64,000 nt of DNA, taken from Owenia fusiformis. Lineage: Eukaryota; Annelida; Polychaeta; Sabellida; Oweniidae. The stretch spans positions 21,087,936 to 21,151,935 of the forward strand of contig CAIIXF020000006.1 of NCBI GenBank assembly GCA_903813345.2, read 5' to 3'. Below are positions 43,224 through 55,822 of this stretch, one piece after another; positions within the stretch are counted from its first letter, which is position 1, and every line of letters begins with the position of its first letter. A model generated the notes under the pieces. It worked only from the letters and a program-made list of their open reading frames with translations. It made no database searches and was not told the origin of the DNA. A program made the translations under genes and the position numbers.

Positions 43224-44046
43224 TGGACTGATCATAGTGAGGTGAACCCTAATTAAGTTATGCAATGTTGCATATGACCACATTATCCATACTTTTCTGA
43301 CAGAAATTGACATAATTATTAATACTCTAATTCATATCAAAGTAATTAGAAAATAACAATTTCTTTTTATATATGGTTCTCAGTGACAGTTCTCATGGTT
43401 TAATCTACTATATCATTACAAAATGTATATGTTCAACCTTAAGTTCATCAAATTGTATGTCTGACTACTTTAATAATATATTTCAGCACATATTTTTGAG
43501 TACACTCAGTACATACAGAAAAAGTTGTCAAGTTATTCCATTCCATTTCATTTGATTTTTCATTTATTTGATCCTTTTAACTTAGAGATGTTAACGTACA
43601 TTCTGCATCACATGATTGAAGCTGATTTAAAATTGATGAACTATTTACAGTCAAATTCTTTTGTTAATAACTATTATGATACTAGTATAGTAACTATATA
43701 GTAAATATAAAAGGTATAATATACAATGTACAACCCAAGGGAAAAGTGAACCATGTCACTTTCACTTCATTTGATAGATCTTTGACAATTTGTAGCTGTC
43801 AAAATACTAGTTTAATAGTATTTATCTATGTGTCTCGAATTGTGGCGGGGGGGGGTGTCAATGTTTTTTTAAATTTTGTTGTAAGTTGATCTTATTTCTG
43901 ATTTGTTGTGAGATTCAATTAATTGGACTGTGTTAAAGCAAATGCTTAATTTCAATTTTAAGTTCCCTGTCAATAGTCATGGTACAGTAGATGCCATTGG
44001 ATATAAAGTTTGCCGTGTTCAATTGATATCCCGTTAAAAGTAAATT
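43224..44046. other. Non-coding, with G-run near 43848
   Basis: AT-rich sequence between the left array and the minus-strand gene. No frames supported. Confidence 0.5.
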
Positions 44047-44802
44047 TTAATGTCCAATTTCCACAACCAAACCAATCTTCACTGCTTCACCAGGACTCAT
44101 TCTATATCCTACTATGTATTCCACGTCAAACTTCTGTCTTATTTGGAGGGGTCTCTGGTTTCCCCCTGATTTAATGGACATTTGCTGGTTACAACCTGAA
44201 ATTGTATAGATTAAACAGTTTTATCTATGTTATCATGAAGACTCAACTTGACGGATGGACAGACAAAAGCAGACAGACACTCCTAATAATAAAGAAAAAT
44301 AACAAAATAAGCGGGAAAATAACACACTTCAAATTTCATATGGAGTGTAATGGAATATAATAATTTGAGTGGAATATACCTTTTTGACCATTATTGTGTT
44401 TTGATTCAATGTAATGCTCATACCTTTTTCTGCAGACCTCAACTTTGTTCGTTCAATAATGCTGTTAGGATTAATCACTTTCTTTTTTGACTCATGTGTA
44501 TGTCCTTCTCATATAGCCATGAGAGTTTGACCGGATTTTCTGAAATATTAATTATCAGTCTATCAATGTCAAGTAAGAATAAGTTAATTAATTAAGTAGA
44601 ATATAAAACAAACAAAATTTTTTTTAATTAAATATACATTTTGATGATGGTGTTACATACTTGCAGTGCAAACATAGATTCCTTTCAATATATGCAAACT
44701 CTCTTTGTTATGTTCACTGACTTTTGTCACTTTGTATAGCTCGGCAAGTCGATATTCAAATGATATCGGCCCTGTTACAAATGTTGGTACCTTAGTTGCC
44801 AT
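44047..44802 (-). CDS. Three-exon unknown gene in the 13.2-kb element, 123 aa
   Basis: Exons on the minus strand: 44661-44802, 44424-44504 and 44047-44195, with phases 0, 1 and 1 in agreement and a total of 372 nt. The ATG at 44802 opens MATKVPTFVTGPISFEYRLA; residues ~75-123 include IRQKFDVEYIVGYRMSPGEA and end VVEIGH. Exon 2 uses the acceptor GAGAAG|GA, which is weak; the stronger TTTCAG at 44542-44540 leads to stops in every frame. The last acceptor (ACAATTTCAG) is good. Further open coding-like sequence lies upstream to 44918, so the start may be incomplete. No domain is recognised. Position in the element suggests an element gene. Confidence 0.5.
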
Positions 44803-46086
44803 CTCATATTTTCCAAGTTAGTTTTGCATTGTGTTTTCTACCACAAGTAAATGCATCCAGGAGTGTTGTCTTCATATGATCTACATCTAAAGCCTTCTCT
44901 TTTCTAGTATTAGCGGTTCTGCAAAATAAACAGTGCTAACGTATTATTTGACCTCACAGACTTGACGTTTTTGTCTAATACAAGATTAAAAAACCATAAG
45001 AGTCATTATAATATTTTGAATTCTCATATTAAGCTGTCACCAAAGGAGGATTGGAAGCCAGGGTTCCAACTCAATATTCTTTAATCTCCAATCGATGCGA
45101 TAGTTTCCGATCCTGCCTGTATATTTCTACGGCTGCCAGGAATTTTTATATAACATGGCTATGTGATACCCATATATGAAACAGAATATCGATTGGTGTC
45201 ACTGGGAGGAAATCCTCCTTGGCTGTCACATTAGTTATTTATGAAGAAATGTATATTATTTAGGGTCTGCCTAAAAACAGATGACTGGGTAGCCGGTGAC
45301 TCAGGGTACCTAATGTGTCTAGCAGGGTTACCAACTTTCAAAGTTGGACATTTTCCCCTCATATAGTAGCAAATTGACATGATAGCCCCAGCCTCCTAAG
45401 TGTTAACTATACTGTTCTATATTTAAACATTATCTTTTTATCAAAAACCTACCAGAGACCAAGTACTTTTTGAATAATCGACTATTTTTTCAATATCAGA
45501 ATACCTGGAAGGCATAAAATCAAATCCTAGCCCTGCTAAGAATGTTACCAAGTCACCTGGCAACCCAGTTATCCAGTCACCCCAATTTTACACAAAACCT
45601 TTATTTCTCCTCTCAAGCTTAACCCTCTTCTAGATTATTTTTACATCTTTCTATCCTACTCTGGACTTAAAATTATGATAAATTGACTTACCAAATTCAC
45701 AATTCCCTGTTGATGTATCTGCCATACTGTACATAAGCATGTTCCAATAATCCAGTGTTTAACTGTTTAATTCAGATCTCTTTCTTCAAAATGTTAATAA
45801 TTTCTAATATTGTCTGTTAAACCTGTTTCCGCCAAAAGTTTGAATGGGTGTAACTTAAATCCCTTCCTTCATTGGATAGTGTAAAGTTTGGGTGAGTCTA
45901 ATATTTCAAAAAGGGTACACAGTGATTCAATGGACTGATCTGAAATCTTATTCCCTAAGTGCTACTAACTGCTCTAACTGTATCTGTATGCAATATACAC
46001 CACAAAAGTAACATTAACATCTCCAAATAGAATAATTTCCATTGGACAATTGATTATACAGTATACAAAAGGAAAATAACAAAAGC

Positions 46087-49000
46087 ATGACAGTTGGAGA
46101 AATCTTAGGTGCTGGAAATTTGAAGAAGATTCTAGGATTTATTTCCAATATGTTGATGATAGCAGGGGTAAGTTATTTTTATTAGGATAGTTTAAAATAC
46201 TTTTTCAAAAATTACATTTAATTTAAGAAAATCCAACTAATCTTAAATATAAAAAGAGATATTGAAGATTAGAATTAATGTAAAAATTTTAGATGAATAA
46301 ATAACTGGCCCTTCAGAGGGGAATAATAGTGCAATGATGGTGGTCTTTCCTAACATGGACTCAACCACCAATGATAGGGTTAAATTACTGTTGCTGCAAA
46401 ATGTTGATTATATAAAGCTATTTATAATTTACATTATTTTTTGTAGGAACAAAGCCCTAACATAAAATATATTGATTGTGAAAAAGAGTCTGCTACCAAC
46501 CTATGGATAAAGGTGAGTAATTAATTCTAACATGTTTATTTGCCTTGTTTTCTTTAAAACAATTTTTCCTGGAATTTTGAAACAATATTCAACATTTTTC
46601 CCTTTCCTTTGGGGCCCATATCTTTTGTATTAAAGGATAGTACCTTGTGAAATTGACTCCTTACTTTTTATTCATTATAAGTTCTAGTTCAGTGTTCCAT
46701 CTGTACTTTGTTGCATTAGGCCATATGATGTAGATACTTTGTTTTATGTCCTGCTTTAAAGTCCAAATTACACAATGGCATAAGGAAAACAAACATTAAC
46801 ACTTGTTTGCTGGGAAATGTATATGATAAATTGCTATATAAAAGGGTATGGTATTCCTATTTGCAGTGATTTCAAATACACATTTAACTAATCATGTACA
46901 TTGGTACATGTGGCATGCAGTATGTTTCAAAGATATTCATAGAAATAAAATGCTCAACTATTCAATTGATTATAATTAATCCAACCTTATTGATAATTAA
47001 CAAATCAATTATATTTTAATATCAATCTCAGTGAGGTAATTTCCAAAATTTTAAAGCAGGTAATTTTATGATGAAGTAAATGGGTCTTCACATGCAGTAT
47101 TACTCTGAACAGATTTCTCATTAAAATTCAGAGTATACCCTCACAAAAAGATAAAACAGATGATTAAATAAAGGAAAAGGAAAGCAACAGAAATTATGAA
47201 ACAGATAATTACTTATAGTATGAACCTAAAAGTTAATTCATCACTTTTGTTTATTTTTTAGTGAATATTTGTTGAACATCTTTTAAGGGCAAATTCTTTG
47301 AAATTGAGATGCATATCTTATAACCACAAAGTGCACAAGCATTTACACTGCCATATAATTTAATTTGATATCAACTACTTATGTTTAACTCCTTGATATT
47401 ATGACAAATTCCATCTGAAATTCACAAAACCACTTAGCGATTTCTTATATAATATAGCACCAACGAGATACTTATCCATTTCTATAGCATAACATCTTTA
47501 CACAAAAGCTAGGCTTTTCAATAGGTTGAGATCACTCAGTTGTGAACCATATAATAAAATCAACTTCTAGATTGAGTTTCATGATTTAAGTTTGGAGAAA
47601 TCTGATGAAGTTGAATTTGGTTATATTGCTTCAAATGTTCATAAAAATGTGAGCAATACAAAGAGAATGCTGTGTTTGGAAATAAATATATCACAAAAAT
47701 ATGTTTTTTTTAATAAATGTTTACATCATTTCTCATTAAAATTCTCCCAGATTCTCCTATTCCGAAGTCCAATAAACATGACAGTTACCACTTAAATGGA
47801 TCAAACTTTCCAATGACTGATTTTGACATTATCTATTGTAACAAGTTGATCTAATAGAATGGACTGTTGGTACTGTCTCCTAAAATAAATAAAATACCAC
47901 CCTTTATTTACCAGTGATAGACCACTTCTTCAAAATGGGAATGTTACCCGTATAAAAACTAATTTGATTATGAATTTCTTTTTAATAAAATGTGTCAAAT
48001 ACAGAATCCAGGCTAGTTTAACCTAGAATACAGCATGTTTCAAATGCAATTCAGGGCCAAGCTTGATACTAATTAATTGATATTAACCCTTTCACGACGA
48101 TAGGCCCCATATGGAGCCCTATTATGTAATATCTTTCAGGACGATAGGCTCCTTTTGGCACCATTATTTTTATTTATATACATCAATGAAATGACAATAT
48201 CTCCAGTTCTATTCAGTATTTTTACACCAAATTTTGACAAGTTGTTCTTATGTGATAATCCTTACTAAATATTGTATATCAGTGATGAAATCCAAGGTAT
48301 AGGTCCCAGGGCATAGGTATTTTGCAGTTTCCCCTAAAAAACACTCTTTATCCGTCACTGGGGACAACATTTTCCTCTTATATTAACGTCGGGAAAGGGT
48401 TAATGAATATAGGCTAATAGGACCATCCTGATGCTAAAGTGTCAGCAAGGGCTCAAAATTAATTTGATATTTTGCAAATATTAGAAACAATGTTCAAAAA
48501 CATCAAAGAAGAAAATGGATAAACAACCAATAGGAAAAATAAATATGAAACACAGCAGATGCTCATCAAGTTTCAACCTCAAGCTAAAGCATTGTTATAT
48601 TCCTTGGGCTATGAGGTAAGTTATGTGTTAGCATGCCACCAAGAGAATATTAATTGTCAAGATTTGGGTGATAATTATTGATCAAAGTATCAAAGGCAAA
48701 GTGTCAATTTTTCTAGGGAATACTAAGTGTTTCAATATGGGTGAAAGACTAAAAGATAGTAATTGAGATGCAACAAATATAATTGTAATCACAGATACTC
48801 TTATCAATTTGGCTAAAAAGTATGTAATGACATGCAAGTTCCTCAAATACAAAGTTAAATTAGAAAGTTGATCAAAGTTGAAGATACATTGTGGACTATT
48901 GAGACTATTATTAAATTGTGAAAATACTTAGTTACACCCAAATTCTTGAGTACATACATGTCTCAGCTAAAATCCAGTCTTAGAGGAACACTTTTTATGT

Positions 49001-52000
49001 TATAATGTTAAAGCTTTAAAACAATGAAGCCACTATGTATTTGGTTTATAACAAGATTCAAGGACACAGCTTATTTATGCTTCTTTGCAAATGCTGATAC
49101 CAAAGTTCTGGTACCAGGGACATGTCAAATTAATCAACCTACTTAGGTGATGTGATCACCAACTTGTCAACACTAACCGTTTTCCATGACCTTAAATCAT
49201 TAATCACGGAAACTTGAATTTGAATCAGGTCATTTATATTTTTAATAAAGGGAATATCTCAAACTTTTTAGAAAAGGAAGGATATTTCATATTGAAAAGG
49301 AAGCAATATTTAGGTTAAACATATATGATACCACCCCTTTTAAAATATATCCCATGTTAGTTGTGTTACATCCACACCTCTAGCATCTGATACACTGATA
49401 CAAGTGGGTTAAATTTCAAAATGTTAATTTTTGCCCTCCCCAAGTAAAATAAACATTAACATTATGTAATGTTGTGATAAGGGGGAGAGGGTTATATCAT
49501 ATTAAAGGTACGTTCACACCAACGGCAAATGCCACGCTTTAAATCGGCGAGCAAAGCGCCGTCATTTTTGTCAATTTTCTTCATAGCAACGGCGCTTTGA
49601 TGGCGCTTTAAAGCGGCTTGTAAAGCGGCACCAAAGCGTAACAAAGCTTGACTAAAGCGTCAGGGTCGTAATAGGTCGTAGAAAAGCTCAGAATAAAGCG
49701 GGATATTCGGCAAGAGCGCCAAAAAAAACTTTTTAAAAAAAAATGGGCGCTCTGTTACGAATCGATTAAGCGCCGAGAGCGTATCAAAGCTTAACAAACC
49801 GTAACAAAGCTCAGAAAAGCTTGATCCAAAGCGTAGGAAAGCTTAACATAGCTCTAAAAGGTTCCTCACGCTTTGATCCCGCTTTGATCAGGCTTTGTTA
49901 CGCTTGAAATCACGCTTTGATAAGCTTTGATAAGCATTATTACGCTTTGATGCGATTTTGACGCTTTAAATCAGGCTCTGATACGATTGCAAAACTCTGT
50001 TGTGCATTGTTACGCTCTGTTAAGCTCTGTCACGCATTGGAAAATGTCGAGATCGCCGATTTCATGCCGCTTTTGATCCAATGACTATATAAAGATGCAG
50101 TAGATCCATAAAACCATTGCATCTTTGACTCGAGAACACGATGGCAGAACAACAAGATCCAGAAATTCCAGATGGACCAGAGCATGACCTATCTGAATAA
50201 GACATGACGTTTGACGCACGGCGTGAAAGAGCGTGAGAGAGCATGAGGAAGCTTGTCAAGCGTAACAAAGTCTAACAAAGCGTTCCAATTCCTGATGTAA
50301 GCGTATCAATTTGTTGGAAAGCTTGAGAGTCCTTCATGAAAGTGTAACAAAGAGTGTCAGATATTGATGAAAGCGTCTGACCTCGTGTCAGATCTTCATG
50401 CCAGATCGTAACAAATCCTGAGGCATCTTAACGAAGCGTGTAAAGTGATAACAGACAGTGAAGAGACTGGGGTCCCCGCTTTAAACCAAGCTCTGTTAAG
50501 CTTTCCTACGCTTTGGGTCAAGCTTTGCTGAGCTTTGTTACGGTTTTTTAAGCTTTGATACGCTCTCGGCGCTTTAAGCAATTCGTAACAGAACGCCCAA
50601 AATTTTTAAACAGTTTAACATTTTTTGGCGCTCTTGCCGAATATCCCGCTTTACTCCGAACTTTTCTACGACTTATTACGACCCCGACGCTTTAATCAAG
50701 CTTTGTTACGCTTTAGTGCCGCTTTACAAGCCGCTTTAAAGCGCCATCAAAGCGCCGTTGGAGCGAACGCTTAAACAGTTTAAATTTTTTAGCGCTCTTG
50801 CCGAATATCCCGCTTTACTCCCGAGCTTTTCTACGTCCTATTACGACCCCGACGCTTTAATTAAGCTTTGTTACGCTTTGGTGCCGCTTTACAAGCCGCT
50901 TTCAAGCGCCATCAAAGCGCCGTTGGTGTGAACGTACCTTAAGTAAGCTTTAGAGAACTGATTGATCTATTTCATTGCATGGAAACCAGTGTTTCCTAAG
51001 TGACATTTTTGTGGTTTTGAGAAAATGGGTTTAAAGTTGAATATGAACCATTTATGATACAAAGCTGATTTTATACTATCTCATGTCATTGTAAGGTTTA
51101 TGTATATGATTTCAAAACTATTATATTTGGAATGGTAAATGTAGTTTTTTCAGAAAGGAAATTGTGGCAGAAGATATTTTAGCTGTTTTGCACGTTTTGA
51201 CATTTATGTTGACTCATTGTATCAAACTGATCAATTCATTGATTTTGCAGTTTGGAAAATAAAACTTATTGCATCATTGAATTCCCTTTCAAGTTTATAA
51301 TGTTGAAGTTTTCAATCAACTGTTTTAATTGTAATTAATAATTTAATTAATGCCATATATCACAGTCATTGTTTTTTTAGTACATTGTTTTTGTCATTAT
51401 ACCATTATACTGTACATTAAACATTATTGCAATATTAGCATATACTGATTATTTGTTGAAAGGGTTGACTCAGAATTTTAATGCAGAGTAGGCCCATTTG
51501 TAAGTTGTATGTGATGGAACCTTTAAATATATTATAATTACAACCTACATGCATCCTTCATTTCCAAAATACACTTATGTAATACATTAATTAAACAATT
51601 CCATTTACTTTAAAAGTAGAATCAATTTTGCATAAATATAATTAAATTCATTGTTCCCCACCAAAGGAAAGTCTTTAATGCCCAATGGAAAGATATTCAT
51701 TGTATCTTTGTTTGTCCAGCTTGGACCAGTTTTGTATTTCAAACGTGAAATACAAAACTGCTCCCCCAAGCTGGACAAAAAAATAAACATTATTTTTTTA
51801 TAAAAAAAATTAAAAAGATCCAATACATCTAGATCTTATTAAAACCATCAGAGTTATGCTGAAAACATATGCTATCATCGTATGATCTGTAAAATAAAGC
51901 CTTCTGATTGGTCAGTTCCTGTGGTCTACCAATCTGTATTGCTACTGAGATTGTCCCCATTGATCATCTCCGTCGCAATACAGAAAATATTGGTACGGAG

Positions 52001-53165
52001 GGAACAATCTCAATAGCAATACAGAGGATCACACGATAAAAATGTTATTGAATGATTTGAAGTGCAATACAGGATATATTCTGTCTCGATATTCTGTATT
52101 GGCACTTGACTTCGTCTCGTTCCAGTACGGAATTTCTCGAGCAGACTTTATCCTTTATTGCACTTCAAATCATTCAATAACTTACATCATCGTATGATCT
52201 GTAAAATGAAGCCCTCTGATTGGTCAGTTCTTGTGCTGTACCTATCTGTATTGCTACTGAGATTGTCCCCATTGATCATCTCCGTCGCAATACATAAAAT
52301 ATTGGTAACAAAGGGACAATCTCAGTAGCAATACAGAGGACCACACGATAAAAACGTTATTGAATGATTTGAAGTGCAATGCAGGATATATTCTGTCTCG
52401 ATATCCTGTATTGGCACTCGGCTCCTTCTCTTGCCAATACAGAATTTCTCGAGCAGAATATATACTGTATTGGACTTCAAATCATTCAATAACTCATAAT
52501 ATTATCATTTCATTATATTGTGCCATCAAAAGAAATGGTACATTTTAGAGTGTGATACTCTGGTGCCGTTTTCAATAGATCTTACTTTTAGTGTTATTGG
52601 ACTTCAAAGAGAAGTGAAGGTTATCCGCAAATAATATACCCATTGCATGGGATAGGTTATTTTCTTTGGTATAGCAAAATATTTGAGCTAAAAAATAATT
52701 TGTGAAGTTTTCTAAATGTTTTTTTAATGAAAAATAGCATGCTCCCCTAAGCTGGACAAATCTTTGACCACCTGTGACTAACCAACCATATTTCATGACT
52801 ACCAGCCTGATATAGTCACAATGTTACATGACTTTAAATATGAAGTAGTTATTTCCTAAAATGACAGGGTTGCAGCTTTTTTTGACCACCCTGTACAGCA
52901 ATATTACTTATATTATTATATTACTTAAATAATATTATAGTTTTCTTTTGTTTAATTCCAGGTGATGTTTGAGACCAAAAAAACGGCGAGCGGTTTATGT
53001 TGGCTATTTCGAAAGCAACAACATGTATGCATGTCAATACAAGGATTGCCATTGCGCATGTTCATTTGTTGCACAATACAACACAGAAAAAGCAAGCAAG
53101 ATCAAAGATTATTAATTGAGCCATTAGAGCCAAATACGACACCAATCTCGAAAAAGAAGCTTTAA
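46087..53165 (+). CDS. Four-exon unknown gene in the 13.2-kb element, 136 aa
   Basis: Exons 46087-46167, 46447-46512, 48556-48615 and 52962-53165, all phase 0, total 411 nt. The donors GGG|GTAAGT, AAG|GTGAGT and GAG|GTAAGT are strong. The acceptors are TTTGTAG, GAAACACAG (weak) and TAATTCCAG. The product opens MTVGEILGAGNLKKILGFIS, continues EQSPNIKYIDCEKESATNLW, then KFQPQAKALLYSLGYE, and has a basic C-terminal exon. It is oriented opposite to the 44.0-44.8 kb gene. In the last exon a second frame is also open and Cys-rich (YACQYKDCHCACSF), reached if the A7 run at 52977-52983 had six A. That may be the true ending. No known family recognised. Confidence 0.5.
46513..48082. other. Long intron-like stretch, no feature seen
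   Basis: AT-rich, lies between exons 2 and 3 of the plus-strand model. An open frame at 47592-47795 has no splice support. Confidence 0.5.
48083..48403. mobile_element. piggyBac-like MITE, TTAA-CCCTTTC ends
   Basis: TTAACCCTTTCACGACG at 48083 is mirrored by the inverse of TTAACCCTTTCCCGACG ending at 48403. 321 bp. TTAA target plus CCC start is the piggyBac pattern. A related fragment is at 5765-5937. Confidence 0.85.
48616..49501. other. No supported feature
   Basis: AT-rich sequence within the plus-strand model's third intron. Confidence 0.5.
50086..50093 (+). promoter_or_regulatory. TATA box inside the TTAA element
   Basis: TATATAAAG lies 55 bp upstream of an ATG at 50141, in the one stretch of the element free of AAGCG repeats. 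Confidence 0.5.
50141..50200 (+). pseudogene. Leftover start of an element ORF (19 codons)
   Basis: ATG opens MAEQQDPEIPDGPEHDLSE, then TAA; reading resumes with similar codon style (DMTFDARRERA) and stops again. With the TATA box in front, this looks like the retained promoter and N-terminus of the autonomous parent's transposase gene, the rest having been replaced by repeats. The acidic N-terminus cannot be assigned to a family. Confidence 0.4.
50943..51700. other. No supported feature
   Basis: AT-rich intronic sequence of the 13.2-kb element. Confidence 0.5.
51711..51780. repeat. Hairpin with TTTGTCCAGCTTGG arms
   Basis: TTTGTCCAGCTTGG and CAGTTTTGTATTTCA are mirrored across a few bases by TGAAATACAAAACTG and CCAAGCTGGACAAA. 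GGACAAA and GCTCCCC words recur near 52741. Confidence 0.8.
51868..52505. repeat. Tandem pair of ~318-bp units, each self-inverted
   Basis: CATCGTATGATCTGTAAAAT starts near 51876 and 52190. In each unit GTTATTGAATGATTTGAAGT is mirrored by ACTTCAAATCATTCAATAAC, and GTATTGCTACTGAGATTGTC by its inverse. The units differ at scattered bases. Confidence 0.85.
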
Positions 53166-53464
53166 GATGAAATTGGGGAAGATAGCATCTCTCTATATAG
53201 GAATGAACACTCTCACTGTTGAGTCAAAGCCAGTGATATGGTGGGATCAATTGATGTGGCAAACGTCAAAGCCATTGTAAATTCCTTGAAGATGAATCTG
53301 ACAAAATGCGAAGATAGACTTGATGAATATGACCCTAATTTACTTCAGATTTTTTTTTGAAATCGTTAGATTAGAACTTGAGCTAGTATAATGATGAAGC
53401 TAATAGATTATAATGTATTATGAAAGAACTAGAGTATTACTCATATTTACACGCCTAACCATCG

Positions 53465-54800
53465 ACAACGTACAGTGACAAAAAATACCATTGCACACTT
53501 TATATTGTACAGTCACTAAAAACTGATGATGCAGGTGTGATGTAAGTTTTCAAAAATTAATTTTGGGAATACTTGAAAGATTTCAATTTCATCTTCAACT
53601 TTTAGCTTTCTGATTACATTAAAAGATTTAAAAGCAATGCTTGATTTTTTCCTAGTTAGTCTATTAACAAAAATTGATCGGTTGGAAAATGTTGGGTTTT
53701 TCACATTTCCTTTGATCATTTTTTCTCCTGTCACCTAAGAGTGTCATTTATTTTTATGAGAATATGTTTCTCTAAACTACACAATTTAAGATGAGTGAAG
53801 ATTTGATAAATAATATGTATTGGGTGTAATTTTAAAAAATCAGAAGAGTAATTGTCAACTCCACTGAAGGGTGTCAGTGTAAATGAAATTCACGAGATGT
53901 TATATTGAACGGTGCAATAATTAATGTTCTAAAGTTAAGGTAAATTTGATTTTTAAATCTTGTTGAATGTTATTTCATTTTATAAAAGTGTTGGTGTGGT
54001 GATTAATATGTGACCATGGGGTGTTAGCCTCTTACCCCTTGATCACTTGACATCTGTACTTTAACGTAATAAGAAACACTTTTATGAATTTTAATTATCT
54101 TAAGAAGTTGATAGAGAGATTTATAGTTAGCTAGTCGAAGATGACTTTTTAAAATCCTCTTTATGCTATATCTGGAAAGTGTTGAGGTTCAATACTATGG
54201 TTCAATCAAGTTTAAGTAATACTGTGAGTGTGATTGTTAAGTTTCAGTTTTAAATCAATCTGATCCCCCTGCCCATTAGTGTTATTAAAAATATGTTGTC
54301 AGGGTTAACTGTGGATTCAGATATGTAAGTTCGTTGGGACAACGTACATCAAGATGACAAGGCACATTTGTGATTTTTTGATTTTTATTATTTTAACTAA
54401 AACATGAATATCTATTAAATTTTCAACCGACCTTAATTGTGTAACTTAAGGAAACATATTCTCATAAAAATAATTGACACTCTTAGGCGACAGGGGGAAA
54501 AATGATCAAAGTAAATGTGAAAAACCCAACATTTTCCAACCAATCATTGTTTGTGGTTAGATTTACTATGAAAAAAATCGAGCACTGCTCGAAAATCTTT
54601 TAAGGTAATCAGAAAGCCAATGGTTTTCCTAATCGAATACACACAAAATTAAACATGAAATTCTTTATGCATTCCTCAGATTAATTTTTAAAACCTACAT
54701 CACACCTACATCATATCTTTTGCTTCATATCAGTTAGAATAGTGACACTGTACATCAAAAGTCTACGGGGGTATATTTTGTCACTGTACTTTGTCGATGA
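53465..54800. mobile_element. Foldback with ~310-bp inverted arms, 0.67-kb loop
   Basis: 53465-53775 and 54445-54800 are inverted diverged copies: GTACAGTGACAAAA at the outer edges, AATGTTGGGTTTTTCACATT and AGAATATGTTTC inside. The loop has no frame of note. Confidence 0.8.
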
Positions 54801-55179
54801 TCAGGTGTGATTTAAAATAAAAAAGTTAAAATGATCAATCTTTTGCCTGTTGTACCATCAGTTACAGTATCTTCTAATAAAGTATTTTCTGTAATGCTAA
54901 AGATTACTTGATCTGTACGTGATGAACTACTTTTTAAAAATATCTTGTCATAAAATTTAAAATTGTACTTATATAGAATTGCAATTAAAACATTATATAA
55001 GACATGTTAATTGCAATCCGATGAAAATTTCTGTTGCCAAACTTATGAATGGAAGCGAAATTGCTTTTAACACACAAATGTTGACTTAATGAATTTGAAT
55101 TCAACATCAATTTCGATTAAAAAACAGAAGTGAAAACTATAATTTCTGAATCCTTACCTGTAATGTCAGTTTACTAGAA

Positions 55180-55628
55180 TGTCTGAATTCAGACACCTTA
55201 TTTCAGTTTTATAGATTGTTGTCTGAATTCAGGCACCTCATCCAAGCTTAGCAAGTTGTCTGAATTCAGACACTATATTTCAGTTTTATAGATTGTTGTC
55301 TGAATTCAGGCACCTCATTCAAGCTTAGTAAAGTGTCTGAATTCAGACACTATATTTCAGTTTTATAGATTGTTGTCTGAATTCAGGCACCTCATCCAAG
55401 CTTAGCTAAGTGTCTGAATTCAGACACCATATTTCAGTTTTATGGAATGTTGTCTGAATTCAGGCACCTCATCCAAGCTTAGCAAAGTGTCTGAATTCAG
55501 ACACCTTATTTTAGTTTAAGAGAATCTTGTCTTTTTAAATTAAAAATGTGTGGGCATGTCTGAATTCAGACACATATTTTCCCATACTAAGAGTTGCATA
55601 GAGTAAAACATCTGCCTGAATTCAGACA
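55180..55628. repeat. Right palindrome array, 11 copies of TGTCTGAATTCAGACA
   Basis: Copies start at 55180, 55220, 55257, 55297, 55334, 55374, 55411, 55451, 55488, 55557 and 55613. The first nine alternate spacings of 40 and 37 bp, i.e. a 77-bp unit with one perfect palindrome and one variant (TTCAGGCA). Unit spacers are ACCTCATCCAAGCTTAGC and TATTTCAGTTTTATAGATTG. The array ends ~245 bp inside the element end. Confidence 0.95.
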
Positions 55629-55822
55629 CTTCATATATCTACACAAAAAGCTTGTAAATATGTTGCTGATGTCTGTACATAACATAGATATACAGTACCT
55701 AGAAATATATATCTTTATTTTTATACTTTGCTGGTTGTTTATAATCTTTTCTCATACAAAAAACTTCTCCAACATCTAAAGAATACATTAATTGTCAAAT
55801 ATATTTCTTAATTTATATTAAT

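Larger units (their letters stand above)
49502..50942. mobile_element. TTAA element GGTACGTTCACACCAACGGC, 1.44 kb
   Basis: TTAA at 49502-49505 and 50939-50942. The TIRs GGTACGTTCACACCAACGGC and GCCGTTGGTGTGAACGTACC extend inward for ~200 bp. The whole element is packed with AAGCGT, AACAAAGC and GCTTTGATACG words on both strands. The right ~150 bp is duplicated in tandem (50620-50765 and 50770-50940). It is GC-richer than its host DNA. Confidence 0.9.

Noticed and set aside
44424-44539. Exon starting at the stronger TTTCAG acceptor at 44540
   Set aside because: All three frames from that acceptor reach a stop before the donor; the inner acceptor at 44505 keeps phase.
55180-55628. Regular repeats and spacers that look like a CRISPR array
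   Set aside because: Host is eukaryotic, the repeat is a full palindrome, spacers are themselves repeated, and no cas genes exist.
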